Below are positions 43,999 through 58,058 of a stretch of DNA of 64,000 bases, one piece after another; position 1 is the stretch's first letter; every line of letters begins with the position of its first letter. The stretch is from CAWDVH01 sp963805705 (GTDB taxonomy: Bacteria > Actinomycetota > Actinomycetes > Streptosporangiales > Streptosporangiaceae), in NCBI GenBank assembly GCA_963805705.1, contig CAWDVH010000004.1, positions 496,001-560,000 of the forward strand. Direction: 5' to 3'. The notes below the pieces were generated by a model. It saw only the letters and a list, made by a program, of their open reading frames with translations, did no database searches and was not told the DNA's origin. The translations under genes were made by a program, and so were the position numbers.

Positions 43999-44013
43999 GG
44001 GCGGCGGTACACC

Positions 44014-44922
44014 ATGGGAGCGCAGCTTCGCGCGGTCAGGCGGCGGATCCGCACGGTCCAGTCCACCGCCAAGATCACGCGGGCCCAGGAGCTCATCGCC
44101 TCATCCCGGATCATCAGGGCGCGGCAGCGGGCCAGCGACGCCGAGCCCTACGCCAGGGAGATCACCAGGGCGGTCTCGGCCGTGGTCAGCCGCTCCGGGC
44201 AGATCCACCACCCGCTCACCACGCCACCGGAGAATCCCACCCGCGCGGCTGTCCTCATCCTGACCAGCGACCGCGGATTCTGCGGCGGCTTCAACGCCAT
44301 GGTGATGCGCGAGGCTCAGGGACTGAGGGCACTGCTGGCCGACAACGGCGTGGAGACGATCCCGTTCGTGGCCGGGCGCAAGGGGATCTCCTGGCACCGG
44401 TTCCGCGGCGTGGACGTGGGCGGGCAGTGGAGCGGGTTCTCCGAGACCCCGACCCCGGCCAACGCCAACGAGATCACTAAGGCGCTGCTCGATGCGTTCG
44501 CCAGGCCGGCCGATGAGGGCGGGGTGGACGAGATTCACCTGGTGTACACGGAGTTCGTGTCCATGCTCACCCAGCGCCCCACCGTCCGCCGCGTCCTGCC
44601 GCTGGAGATCGAGGAGACCTCCGAGCAGCCGCCCGAAGGACCGGTGCCGACCTACGAATTCGAGCCCTCAGCGGAGGCAGTGCTGAACGCGCTGCTGCCC
44701 TGGTACGTGGAGAGCAGGATCTACCACGCGCTGCTGGAGTCCGCGGCGGCGGAGATCGCCGCGCGGCGCAAGGCCATGAAGTCGGCCACCGACAACGCGC
44801 ACGACCTGCTCGACGCGCTCACCAGGGAAGCGAATAAGGCACGGCAGGCCGAGATTACCCAGGAAATCAGCGAGATCGTCGGGGGCGCCAATGCGCTGGC
44901 CGAATCGATCGCAGGGAGTTAG
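44014..44922 (+). CDS. atpG: F1Fo ATP synthase subunit gamma
   Basis: A 302-residue central-stalk subunit. The N-terminal helix reads MGAQLRAVRRRIRTVQSTAK and the C-terminal helix ends REANKARQAEITQEISEIVG, together forming the rotating coiled coil. TSDRGFCGGFNAMV is the conserved core. It overlaps or abuts atpD. Confidence 0.95.
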   Translation: MGAQLRAVRRRIRTVQSTAKITRAQELIASSRIIRARQRASDAEPYAREITRAVSAVVSRSGQIHHPLTTPPENPTRAAVLILTSDRGFCGGFNAMVMREAQGLRALLADNGVETIPFVAGRKGISWHRFRGVDVGGQWSGFSETPTPANANEITKALLDAFARPADEGGVDEIHLVYTEFVSMLTQRPTVRRVLPLEIEETSEQPPEGPVPTYEFEPSAEAVLNALLPWYVESRIYHALLESAAAEIAARRKAMKSATDNAHDLLDALTREANKARQAEITQEISEIVGGANALAESIAGS

Positions 44923-46394
44923 TGAGCATCATGACCGAAACCGCCACGGACACCGCGGCATCGGACGGAGCAGACAGCGCGGCGGCGGCGACCGGCCGCG
45001 TAGCGCGGGTTACCGGCCCCGTCGTCGATGTCGAGTTCTCTGCCGAGCAGATGCCCGAGATCTACAACGCGCTACACGTGGATGTGACGCTCGGGGAGGA
45101 GACCAAGACGCTGACCATGGAAGTCGCGCTGCACATTGGCGACAACGTGGTCAGGGCGATCTCCATGCAGCAGACCGACGGGCTGGTGCGGGGCGCCGTC
45201 GTCACCGACACCGGCGGCCCCATCTCGGTCCCGGTCGGCGACATCACCAAGGGCCACGTCTTCAACGTGCTCGGCGAGACGCTGGACGTGCCGACCGCCT
45301 CGCTGGATGTCACCGAGCGCTGGTCGATCCACCGGGAACCGCCTGACTTCGACCAGCTGGAGCCCAAGACCGAGCTGTTCGTCACCGGGATCAAGGTGCT
45401 CGACCTGCTGACCCCGTACGTGAGCGGCGGCAAGATCGGCCTGTTCGGCGGCGCGGGCGTGGGCAAGACCGTGCTGATCCAGGAGATGATCCGCCGGGTG
45501 GCCAAGAACTTCGGCGGCGTGTCGGTGTTCGCGGGCGTGGGGGAGCGCACCCGCGAGGGCAATGACCTGCTGCTGGAGATGAAGGACACCGGCGTCATCG
45601 ACGACACCGCGCTGGTCTTCGGCCAGATGGACGAGCCGCCCGGCACCCGGCTGCGGGTCGCCCTGTCCGCGCTCACCATGGCGGAGTACTTCCGGGACAA
45701 GCAGGGCCAGGACGTGCTGCTGTTCATTGACAACATCTTCCGGTTCACCCAGGCCGGCTCGGAGGTATCTACGCTGCTCGGCCGGATGCCGTCAGCGGTG
45801 GGCTACCAGCCCACGCTGGCCGACGAGATGGGCCAGCTCCAGGAGCGGATCACCTCGACCCGGGGTCACTCGATCACCTCGATGCAGGCCATCTTCGTGC
45901 CCGCCGACGACATCACCGACCCGGCGCCGCACACCACGTTCGCGCACCTGGACGCCACGACCGTGCTATCGCGGGCGATCACCGAGAAGGGGATCTACCC
46001 CGCGGTGGACCCGCTCGACTCCAGCTCGCGCATCCTGGACGCCAAGTACATCGGCCAGGAGCACTACGACGTGGCCCGCGAGGTGCAGCGGATCCTGCAG
46101 CGCTACAAGGAGCTGCAGGACATCATCTCCATCCTCGGCATCGACGAGCTGTCCGAGGATGACAAGGTCACGGTCTACCGCGCGCGGCGGATTGAGCGGT
46201 TCCTCTCGCACCCGATGTACGTTGCCGAGCAGTTCACCGGCCAGCCGGGCGTGTTCGTGGAGCTGGACGAGACGATCTCCTCATTCAAGGCCATCAGCGA
46301 GGGCAAGTACGACAACCTGCCCGAGCAGGCCTTCTTCATGTGCGGCGGCATCGAGGACGTGGAGAAGAAGGCCAAGGAGCTGGAGAAGTCGTGA
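44922..46394 (+). CDS. atpD: F1Fo ATP synthase subunit beta
   Basis: A 490-residue catalytic subunit. The P-loop is GGAGVGKTVLI, the catalytic Glu lies in GVGERTREGNDL, Walker B in VLLFIDNIFRFTQAG, and the DELSEED-like loop reads DELSEDDK. GTG 44922 shares one base with the atpG stop; ATG 44931, three codons later, is an equally plausible start. Confidence 0.96.
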   Translation: MSIMTETATDTAASDGADSAAAATGRVARVTGPVVDVEFSAEQMPEIYNALHVDVTLGEETKTLTMEVALHIGDNVVRAISMQQTDGLVRGAVVTDTGGPISVPVGDITKGHVFNVLGETLDVPTASLDVTERWSIHREPPDFDQLEPKTELFVTGIKVLDLLTPYVSGGKIGLFGGAGVGKTVLIQEMIRRVAKNFGGVSVFAGVGERTREGNDLLLEMKDTGVIDDTALVFGQMDEPPGTRLRVALSALTMAEYFRDKQGQDVLLFIDNIFRFTQAGSEVSTLLGRMPSAVGYQPTLADEMGQLQERITSTRGHSITSMQAIFVPADDITDPAPHTTFAHLDATTVLSRAITEKGIYPAVDPLDSSSRILDAKYIGQEHYDVAREVQRILQRYKELQDIISILGIDELSEDDKVTVYRARRIERFLSHPMYVAEQFTGQPGVFVELDETISSFKAISEGKYDNLPEQAFFMCGGIEDVEKKAKELEKS

Positions 46395-46419
46395 GGGACG
46401 ACGCACGCGAGGTGGCGCC

Positions 46420-46824
46420 GTGACTTTGCACGTGGAGCTGGTGGTTCCCGAGGGCGAGGTCTGGGCCGGAGACGCCAACCGGGTCATTGCCAAGACCCTC
46501 GAAGGGGATATCGGCGTGCTGACCGGTCACACGCCGGTGCTCGGGATCCTCGCCGAGGGCAGTGTCGTGCGCATCCTGCCCGAAGGGGACGCAGCGGCGG
46601 ACGGCTGGCTCGCGGTGGCGGTCCACGGCGGGTTCCTGTCCGTCGCCGACGACCGGATCTCGATCCTGGCCCACCAGGCGGAGCTCGGCAGCCAGGTGGA
46701 CGCCTCAGCCGTGCAGTCCGCCCTGGACTCGGCGCTGGAGGACGAGTCACGGTCGGCGGGCGAGGAGTCGGCGGACGTCAGGTACTTCAGAGCGCAGCTG
46801 CGGGCCGCCGGCGACCGGGCCTGA
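46420..46824 (+). CDS. atpC: F1Fo ATP synthase subunit epsilon
   Basis: A 134-residue rotor subunit. The N-terminal beta-sandwich contains PEGEVWAGDANRVIAKTLEGDIGVLTGHTP (ends PEGEVWAG and LTGHTP). The C-terminal helical arm (residues 90-134) is present and may act in inhibition. GTG start with GAGGTGG six bases upstream, 25 bases after atpD. Last subunit gene of the operon. Confidence 0.94.
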   Translation: MTLHVELVVPEGEVWAGDANRVIAKTLEGDIGVLTGHTPVLGILAEGSVVRILPEGDAAADGWLAVAVHGGFLSVADDRISILAHQAELGSQVDASAVQSALDSALEDESRSAGEESADVRYFRAQLRAAGDRA

Positions 46825-46848
46825 CGAGACCGGTACGGAGCGCCAGGG

Positions 46849-47325
46849 GTGGGGGAGGGACTGGCGCTCGGGGTGGTCGGGTTCCTCGTCGCGGTCCTGC
46901 TGGCCACGGTGCTGGCCGCGGTCGGGATCGCGGTCCGGCGGATTGTGCTGGAGCACGGCGGCGGGAACGTGGAATGCGGCCTGCGCCGCGACCAGGATCA
47001 GCGCTGGCGGCTGGGCCTGGCCGCCTACCAGCCTGATGAACTGCGCTGGTTCAGTGCCTTCGGCTTCCGGCTGAGGCCAGGCGCCGCCTTCGCCCGCAGC
47101 ACGCTCAGCGTCATCTCCCGGCGGCCGGTCACCTCGGCGGAGGCAGCCAGTCTCGGCACCGGAGTGGTGGTACTGGAATGCCGCGCGGGCGGGGAAACGC
47201 CGGGCAACGGCCAGGGCCCCACGGGCACGATCCCGGTCGAGCTGGCCATGAGCGACGCGGCGCTGACCGGCTTCCTGGCCTGGCTCGAAGCCGCCCCGCC
47301 TGGCCACGTCGCGGGGCTGGGCTAG
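46849..47325 (+). CDS. DUF2550 family membrane-anchored protein
   Basis: A 158-residue protein: one N-terminal membrane helix (ALGVVGFLVAVLLATVLAAV) followed by a soluble domain with RWRLGLAAYQPDELRWFSAFGF. The family is actinobacterial and regularly follows atpC; its function is unknown. GTG start 24 bases after atpC, so it is probably cotranscribed. Confidence 0.85.
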   Translation: MGEGLALGVVGFLVAVLLATVLAAVGIAVRRIVLEHGGGNVECGLRRDQDQRWRLGLAAYQPDELRWFSAFGFRLRPGAAFARSTLSVISRRPVTSAEAASLGTGVVVLECRAGGETPGNGQGPTGTIPVELAMSDAALTGFLAWLEAAPPGHVAGLG

Positions 47326-47356
47326 CCGGGCCCGGGCTGGCCGGACCCGGGCTAGC
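47321..47356. terminator. Inverted repeat between convergent genes
   Basis: GCTAGCCGGG pairs with CCCgGGCTAGC across a GC-rich loop (one bulge), overlapping the DUF2550 stop and lying before the leftward adenosyltransferase stop. Probably a bidirectional terminator. A run of GGGCTAGCTGGCT repeats continues to about 47380. Confidence 0.4.
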
Positions 47357-47377
47357 TGGCTGGGCTAGCTGGCTGGG

Positions 47378-47974
47378 CTAGCGCTGCCCGCCCGGCTTCC
47401 AGAGCAGGTCACCGCCGGGCTCGTTGGCCCGTCGCGCCAGGATGAACAGCAGGTCAGAGAGCCGGTTAAGGTACCGGGCGGTTACCGGGTTCATCGTGTC
47501 CCCGTGCACCTCCAGCGCTGCCCAGGTGCTGCGCTCGGCCCGCCGGACGACCGTCCGGGCCGTGTGCAGGAGGGCGGCGCCCGGGGTCCCGCCGGGCAGC
47601 ACGAAGCTGCGCAGTACCGGCAGTCCCTCGTTGTACTGGTCGCAGGCGCCCTCCAGCGAGGTGACGTAGCTGGCGTCCACCCGCAGCGGCGGATAGGGCG
47701 GATGGTCGGAAATCGGGTTGCACAGGTCGGCACCGACGTCGAAGAGCTCGTTCTGAATGCGGATCAGCAGCTCGCTGATGTCGGCGGCCAGCCCGCCCAT
47801 GGTCACCGCCGTCCCGATCGCGCAGTTCGCCTCATCGACGTCGGCGTAGGCGGCCAGTCTCAGGTCGGTTTTCGCCGCGCGGCTGGCATCGCCAAGCGCG
47901 GTGGTCCCGTCGTCCCCGGTGCGGGTGTAGATGCGGGACAGGACGACAGGGGTCTGCTTGCGGTCACCGGGCAT
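47378..47974 (-). CDS. Cob(I)yrinic acid a,c-diamide adenosyltransferase (PduO type)
   Basis: A 198-residue trimeric enzyme that makes adenosylcobalamin. The ATP motif YTRTGDDGTTALGD, the RLAAYADVDEANCAIG helix, and the cobalamin-side RTVVRRAERSTWA and NRLSDLLFILAR segments are diagnostic. ATG 47974 has GGAG close upstream; the longer reading has no family match. It is convergent with DUF2550. Confidence 0.93.
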   Translation of the reverse strand: MPGDRKQTPVVLSRIYTRTGDDGTTALGDASRAAKTDLRLAAYADVDEANCAIGTAVTMGGLAADISELLIRIQNELFDVGADLCNPISDHPPYPPLRVDASYVTSLEGACDQYNEGLPVLRSFVLPGGTPGAALLHTARTVVRRAERSTWAALEVHGDTMNPVTARYLNRLSDLLFILARRANEPGGDLLWKPGGQR

Positions 47975-48182
47975 AAGCTCCACCGTAGCGGCTCGGTGAT
48001 GAGCTGCCGACATGCCCTGAAGCCGGGGACATCCGGCCCGTAATCCACGGCTATCCGGGCCGCCGTGATGGGCACCCGATAGCGGTTTGGCGTTCGGCCT
48101 GGCCCGGACGGCGGCATGTGGTGGCGCGATACCCGAGAGCGAGTAGGGTACCTCTTGGATTGTCTCAACTAGCTCCGGGGAC

Positions 48183-49832
48183 GTGGCCGTGTACGACTAT
48201 GTCATCGTCGGTGCTGGCAGCGCCGGCTGCGTGCTTGCTTCGCGCCTGACCGAGAATCCGGCCACGCGCGTGCTGCTGCTGGAGGCGGGCCCGCCCGACG
48301 ACGCCGACGAGATACACATCCCCGCGGCGCTGAGCCTGCTGTTCAAGAGCACCTACGACTGGAATTACCAGACGGTGCCGCAGGAGCGGGCCGGCGGGCG
48401 GTCCATCTACTGGCCTCGCGGCCGCACGCTGGGGGGCTCCTCCTCCATCAACGCGATGATCTATATCCGCGGCAGCCGGTACGACTACGACACCTGGCGC
48501 GATGAGTACGGCTGCGAGGGCTGGGGCTACACCGATATCTTCCCGTACTTCCTGCGGGCCGAGGACAACTCACGGGGAGCATCGGCGTTCCACGGCGCGA
48601 CGGGCCCGCTGTCGGTCCAGGATCCGCGGTACAAGTCGGCCCTGACGACCGCGTTCGTCGAGGCGGCCCGGCAGTGCGGGCTGACGGCCAACGATGACTT
48701 CAACGGTGCCCAGCAGGACGGGGCGGGGTTCTATCAGGTCACGCAGCGAGGGGGCCGGCGCTGGTCGGCCGCCGACGCCTACCTGCATCCGGCGGCCGAC
48801 CGGCCCAACCTGACTGTGCTGACCGACACCCTGGTCACTCAGGTCATCATCGAGGGCGACCGCGCGGCCGGAGTGCGCTACCTGCTGCGCGGCACGGAGG
48901 AAGTGGCCCGCGCCGAGGGCGAGGTCATCCTGGCGGCGGGCGCCATCGGCAGCCCGCAGCTGCTGATGCTGTCCGGTATCGGGCCCGCGGACCACCTGCG
49001 CGAGCATGACATCGACGTCATGGCCGATAGCCCGGGGGTCGGCGCTAACCTCTCCGACCACCCGATCGTGACCGGCATCTGGAGCACCCCCAAGTCGCGG
49101 GGGCTGTGGGAGCAGGCGGGTCCCCGAAACCTGATGCGCTGGCAGCTCACGCACTCCGGCCCGATGGCGACTAACGTGGCCGAGGCGGGCGGGTTCAGCC
49201 GTACTGACCCGTCGCTCCCGGCCCCCGACATCCAGTGGCACGTGCTCCCGGTGCCGTTCATGAATGGCGGCCTGGCGGACCCGTCGATCCGGGCGCTCTC
49301 GATGCTGATCACGCTGGTCGCGGTCGGCAGCCGGGGCAGGATTCGGCTGCGCAGCTCCGATCCGCGGCACAAGCCCGCGATCGATCCCGCGTATCTGTCC
49401 GACACCGCCGACATCGAGCCCCTGATCAAGGCGATCAGGATGGCCAGGGAGTTCGCGGCCGCCCGGCCGCTGAGCAAGATTTGCAAATCCGAGCTCGCGC
49501 CGGGCGACGCTGCGAGCACCGACGCCGAGCTGCGCGAGTTCATCAGGAACGACATCACCACCATCTACCACCCGGTCGGCACCTGCGCGATGGGCGGTGA
49601 TTCCCGGCTGGCGGCCAGCAAGCTGACCAGCGTGGTGGATACTCAGCTGCGGGTGCGCGGGGTCGAGGGACTGCGCGTCGTGGACGCGTCGGTCATGCCG
49701 ACGGTTCCCAGGGGGAACACGAACGCCCCGACGATCGCGATCGCGGAACGAGCGGCCGACCTGCTCTGCGGGCGGGCCCCGCTCGCATCCGTGGAGCCAG
49801 CCGAGCTGCTGGTGGCCGCGGCGGTCCCGTAG
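48183..49832 (+). CDS. GMC family FAD oxidoreductase (choline dehydrogenase-like)
   Basis: A 549-residue flavoenzyme that oxidises an alcohol. The FAD motif is VIVGAGSAGCVLASRL with LLLEAG, GRTLGGSSSINAMIYIRG is GMC signature 1, and GAIGSPQLLMLSGIGP signature 2. The catalytic His is in YHPVGTCAMGG, with Asn in RGNTNAPTIAIAERAADL. Substrates in the group range from choline to aryl alcohols. GTG start. It is divergent from the adenosyltransferase across about 200 bases. Confidence 0.9.
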   Translation: MAVYDYVIVGAGSAGCVLASRLTENPATRVLLLEAGPPDDADEIHIPAALSLLFKSTYDWNYQTVPQERAGGRSIYWPRGRTLGGSSSINAMIYIRGSRYDYDTWRDEYGCEGWGYTDIFPYFLRAEDNSRGASAFHGATGPLSVQDPRYKSALTTAFVEAARQCGLTANDDFNGAQQDGAGFYQVTQRGGRRWSAADAYLHPAADRPNLTVLTDTLVTQVIIEGDRAAGVRYLLRGTEEVARAEGEVILAAGAIGSPQLLMLSGIGPADHLREHDIDVMADSPGVGANLSDHPIVTGIWSTPKSRGLWEQAGPRNLMRWQLTHSGPMATNVAEAGGFSRTDPSLPAPDIQWHVLPVPFMNGGLADPSIRALSMLITLVAVGSRGRIRLRSSDPRHKPAIDPAYLSDTADIEPLIKAIRMAREFAAARPLSKICKSELAPGDAASTDAELREFIRNDITTIYHPVGTCAMGGDSRLAASKLTSVVDTQLRVRGVEGLRVVDASVMPTVPRGNTNAPTIAIAERAADLLCGRAPLASVEPAELLVAAAVP

Positions 49833-50472
49833 TCCCGTAGCGGTATCCGCAGTCTCGGGGGAGGAAGCGGGCTGGTCTGTGGTCGGGCAGGATGATTCTC
49901 GCCACGGGCAGGGCGTCCAGCGGGCAGTCGAGCCGGAGTCCCTGTCCCTGGCGTTGTGCGCGCAGCATGAGGTGGAGGCCGAGCTGCGTCGTCGGCTGCG
50001 CGTGCATGGCCTGATCGATCAGGCGGTGGGGGTGCTGATCGCGCAGCTCGGCTGCGGAGCGAGCGAGGCATTCGCGCACCTGCGCGAAGTCGAGCGCCGC
50101 TCCGGCGGCGGCTTGCTGAATGTCGCGGCGGAGATCGTCGGCGATACGGCCGCCGTGGCGGGCCGGGACCCCGGCGCGCCCGCGGACCAGGCGGCCAGCC
50201 GCGGTGTCGCGGCCATGCAGCGGTCCGCGGACGCCGACGAGCTGGCGTGGCTGCTGGTCGACCAGACGCTCGCCCGGTGGCGTGCGGCCGGGGCGGCGAT
50301 CACGCTGCTGCAGAGCGACGGGGCGCTGGAGATCGCGGGCGCCGCGGGGCTGCCCGCCTCGTGGATCAGCCAGTGGCGGCGGATACCGCCGGCCGCCGTC
50401 TGCCTGCTCACTACCGCCTTGCGGGAAGGACAGCCAGCGTGGTCGGACGAGCCGATGCCCGGCAGTGCCCGG

Positions 50473-50526
50473 TCTTCCGGCGGCCCGCAGTCTTCCGGCG
50501 GGCTGCAGTCTTCGGGCGGCCTGCGG
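50473..50526 (+). repeat. 18-bp tandem repeat in the phosphatase
   Basis: Three 18-bp units, slightly diverged, encoding SSGG-type repeats within the GAF-like region. Confidence 0.8.
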
Positions 50527-52166
50527 GTAGCGGTACCGCTGCGCGACGGGCGCCGGCTGCTCGGCTGCGTCGAGATCGCCTGGGCCGCGGGCACGGCGGT
50601 CACCTCTGACCAGCGCGCCGAAATCGTGGCGCTCGCGCAGTATGTCGGCCCTGCCCTGATCAGGACGCTGCTCGTCAGCGACGGGCAGCAGCAGCGCACG
50701 TCAGATGCGGGCCGCGCGCCAGCCTGGCTCCAGGAGGTCGTGGATGCCCTGCCGGAGCCGACGGCGGCGCTGGCGCCGATCCGCGACCCTGGCGGAGACG
50801 TCGCGGACTTCACGTTTTCCTGTGCCAACCGGGCGGCCGTGGTGCTGCTCGGGGCCGGGGCGCACGACATCGCGGGCCGGCGCCTGCTGGAGCTCCTTCC
50901 GTGGGCCGCGGCGTCCGGGGCGTTCGCGTCTATCCGGCAGGCTTTCGCGGCGGGTGCGCCCTTTCGCGACGACGCCCATGCCTACGTCCTGAACACCGGC
51001 GGTGTCCGGCACCGCGCCACTACCGGCGTGGTGGCCTCCCGGATCGCTGATGACATCCTGCTCCTCGGGCTGCGCCCGGCGAGTGCCCTCGCGCCCGCCC
51101 GGCCGGCCGCCGCGCCCGCCCCCGATTCCGGGGTCATCCAGCGCCTGTCGCGCGCCGGCTGGTGGGAATGGGACGTCGAGGCCGGCGTGGTGCGCTGGAC
51201 ACCGGACGCGCTGATGATCCTCGGCGCCCGGGCCTGGCCGGCGCTGGTGCCGGTCGATGTGCCGCCCTTCGCGCCGCATCCCGACGATGCCGCCGCGGTG
51301 GATCGGGCCATGTCAGCGCTCGGACGTGACGGGCGGGCGTGCGAAGTCGAGTTCCGGATCCTCCAGGAAGACGGGGCGGTCCGGCACGTCCGGCTGGCCG
51401 GCGAGCCCCTGCCCGGCCCGGATGGGACGCCGGCGCTGGTGACTGGCGTGGTGCAGGACATCACCGGGCGCCGCCGGGCGGAGGTCGCGCTGGAGGTGGC
51501 GCAAGTCCAGGTGGCCGCGCAACGCGGCCGGGTTGATGCGGAGCGGCAGCTGGCCACGCTGCTGCAGCAGATCATCATGCCCATCGAGCCGGTCCGCCTG
51601 CCCGCGTCCGCGGGCGTCGAGATTGCCGCCAGGTACCGGCCGGCGAGCGCCGCGGCCGGTGTCGGCGGCGACTGGTACGGGGTCTTCCCGCTGCCTGGCG
51701 CGGGCGTCCTGCTGACGATCGGCGATGTCGCGGGCCACGGCCTGTCCGCGGCCTCGGCCATGGCCCAGCTCCACCATGCCCTGCATGGCCTGGCGCACAT
51801 CGGTGCCGGCCCCGCGGAACTGCTGGGTTATCTCAACGTGATGGCGTGCGCCCTGCCAGCGTTCACCCTGGCCAGTGCGTGCTGCGCGCTGTACGACCCC
51901 GCGCAGCGGCGGCTGCGGTGGGCCAACGCGGGACACCCGAGCCCGGTGCTGGTCAGGGCCGCCGCCACCCGGCCGCTGGCCGCGCTCGGCGGGACGATGC
52001 TGGGCGCCGACCCCGAGGGGACCTACTCGGAGGCCTTCCTGGACGTGGCGGTGGGCGACGTGCTCCTGCTCTACACCGACGGGCTCATCGAGCGACGGCA
52101 CGGCGAGCAGGACGACATCACCCCGCTGCTGGCCGCTGCCGCCAGCCCGGAGGACGATCTCGGGTA

Positions 52167-56645
<4,479 letters not shown>

Positions 56646-56959
56646 GCAGTTCCTCCCGGGGTCTGGCACACCGCTTCTCCGTGATCTGCCAGACGCGGCT
56701 TCGAGTGGCTCGCGCTGCAGCGCGGACCCGCTGAGCTACGCGGCGAGTCGCAAGAACGTCGGGAACCTGCGAGCGCAGCCAGCTGCACACCCGTTATCAG
56801 AGAGTATCCGCAGGCGCCGATCCCTGACCGGGATTCGCATCGCGAAGCGGCGCACAGGCGCGGGCCGTCGCGGAGCGGCCGGACGTCGCGCGTCCGGCCG
56901 CTCCGCGCTCAGCGCGCGAGTTCAGCGCCAGGTCAGCAGGCCCGATGGCGGCCGCAGGC
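56646..56959. other. Gap upstream of the hybrid kinase
   Basis: A 314-base stretch holding the kinase promoter region and one strong hairpin at 56869-56907. No protein gene is supported. Confidence 0.5.
56869..56907 (-). terminator. Perfect 17-bp hairpin
   Basis: Arms 56869-56885 and 56891-56907 pair without mismatch around five bases, about 50 bases past the leftward membrane-protein stop. No U-tract. Likely a terminator or RNA-end structure. Confidence 0.5.
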
Positions 56960-57715
56960 CTAAGGGGCTACCCCGACCTTGCGCGGGGTGCTGGTCTCGT
57001 CCTTGGCGGTCACCTGGTCCTGGGCGCTGGTCTCGTCCTTGGCGGTCACCTGGTCGGGGGGGCCGGCCTCATCCGAGGCGCTGACCGTGCCCGGAGTGCC
57101 GGCCGTGTCCGGGGCCTTGTCCCCGTCCGGGGTCGTCACGCTGTCCGGGGCGGTCACGCTGTCCGGGGCGGTCACGCCGGCCGGGGTGCGGACCGTGCCG
57201 GGGGCGGCCGTCGCGGCGGCGCTGACTTCCTTGTCCCGCGCGGCGAGCTTGGCTTCCTTGACGCCGACCACGCTGAAGCGACCGAGGGCCAGCGCGGCGA
57301 GGAACACGATGACCACGCCCAGGCCGGAGAAGAAGCCGATCTGCTCGACGGCGCGGGCAACTGTCCCGCCGACCGGGGTCCCGACCGCGGTCCCGCCGCC
57401 GTTCAGCCACAGGACGCCCAGGACGCCGCCCACGACGAACCATGCGCCGCTGAGGGCGGCTAGCCACGCACCGAGCATCGCGACCGGCCGGATCCTGCTC
57501 ATCAGCACGATCAGCCCGCCGAGCACGGTGGCGGCACCGGGCAGTACTTCCAGCCAGAGCCGGCCGGAGGTGTAGGTCCACGCTGTGTCGGGGGTGTAGG
57601 CAAAGTGGAAGTTCGGGCCGGCGAAGGGAATCAGAGCGCCCCAGGTGCCGAGCAGCACCAGTAGCACGCCGCTGAGAGCGCCGCGGCTCCGGGGAACGCG
57701 CAGCATCCCGGTCAT
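56960..57715 (-). CDS. Membrane protein with four helices and repetitive hydrophilic tail
   Basis: A 251-residue protein of unknown function. Four hydrophobic segments lie between residues 12 and 150 (for example ALSGVLLVLLGTWGALIPFA and GFFSGLGVVIVFLAALALG). The last 90 residues are a Thr/Asp/Pro/Ala-rich tail built from TAPDSV and AKDETSAQDQVT repeats. ATG 57715 is preceded by AAGGAG, which overlaps the end of the small CxxC gene, so the two may be coupled. The tail looks like a cytoplasmic or wall-facing spacer; I cannot say which. Confidence 0.7.
   Translation of the reverse strand: MTGMLRVPRSRGALSGVLLVLLGTWGALIPFAGPNFHFAYTPDTAWTYTSGRLWLEVLPGAATVLGGLIVLMSRIRPVAMLGAWLAALSGAWFVVGGVLGVLWLNGGGTAVGTPVGGTVARAVEQIGFFSGLGVVIVFLAALALGRFSVVGVKEAKLAARDKEVSAAATAAPGTVRTPAGVTAPDSVTAPDSVTTPDGDKAPDTAGTPGTVSASDEAGPPDQVTAKDETSAQDQVTAKDETSTPRKVGVAP
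56990..57057 (-). repeat. 36-bp tandem repeat in the membrane protein tail
   Basis: Two copies of a 36-bp unit (56990-57025 and 57026-57061, diverging at the end) encoding a 12-residue DQVTAKDETSAQ-type repeat. Confidence 0.85.
57135..57170 (-). repeat. 18-bp tandem repeat in the membrane protein tail
   Basis: Two perfect copies of GTCACGCTGTCCGGGGCG with degenerate copies on both sides, encoding TAPDSV units. Confidence 0.85.
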
Positions 57716-57720
57716 ATGAA

Positions 57721-57996
57721 TCACTCCTTGTGCTGGGGAGAACCTGCGGCTACCCAGCTCCCCCTCATCAGCTCGGCCAAACAAATTGCAGGTGAGACGG
57801 CCAGCCGAGGCACCAGGTCTGGCTCGTCAGCCATCTGGCCAGTCGGCTCAGCGGTGCGGATCTGGGAGGCGACTTCGGCGTAGGCGAGGTCACGGATATG
57901 GGGCTTCCTCCATTTTTTGCGGCATTCGCGACAATGCTGCCATAAATAGTCGACAGCATCTTTGACTGAGACCTTGGCGCGTGCTGCTGATCGCAT
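57721..57996 (-). CDS. Small CxxC protein of unknown function
   Basis: A possible 91-residue protein. Near residue 20 it has DYLWQHCRECRKKWRKP, a CxxC next to a basic patch, then a charged helix. It is ATG-initiated without a clear ribosome binding site and is less GC-rich than its surroundings, like the GTPase cassette it diverges from. Its stop lies inside the ribosome binding site of the membrane protein gene, which favours a real coupled gene. It could be a small metal-binding regulator of the divergent cassette; this is inference. Confidence 0.4.
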   Translation of the reverse strand: MRSAARAKVSVKDAVDYLWQHCRECRKKWRKPHIRDLAYAEVASQIRTAEPTGQMADEPDLVPRLAVSPAICLAELMRGSWVAAGSPQHKE

Positions 57997-58058
57997 ATCA
58001 GGGCAGCTGGCCGATCGTACGGTGCATACTTAGCTCTGCCTGAGCCGCTGGAGGCGCG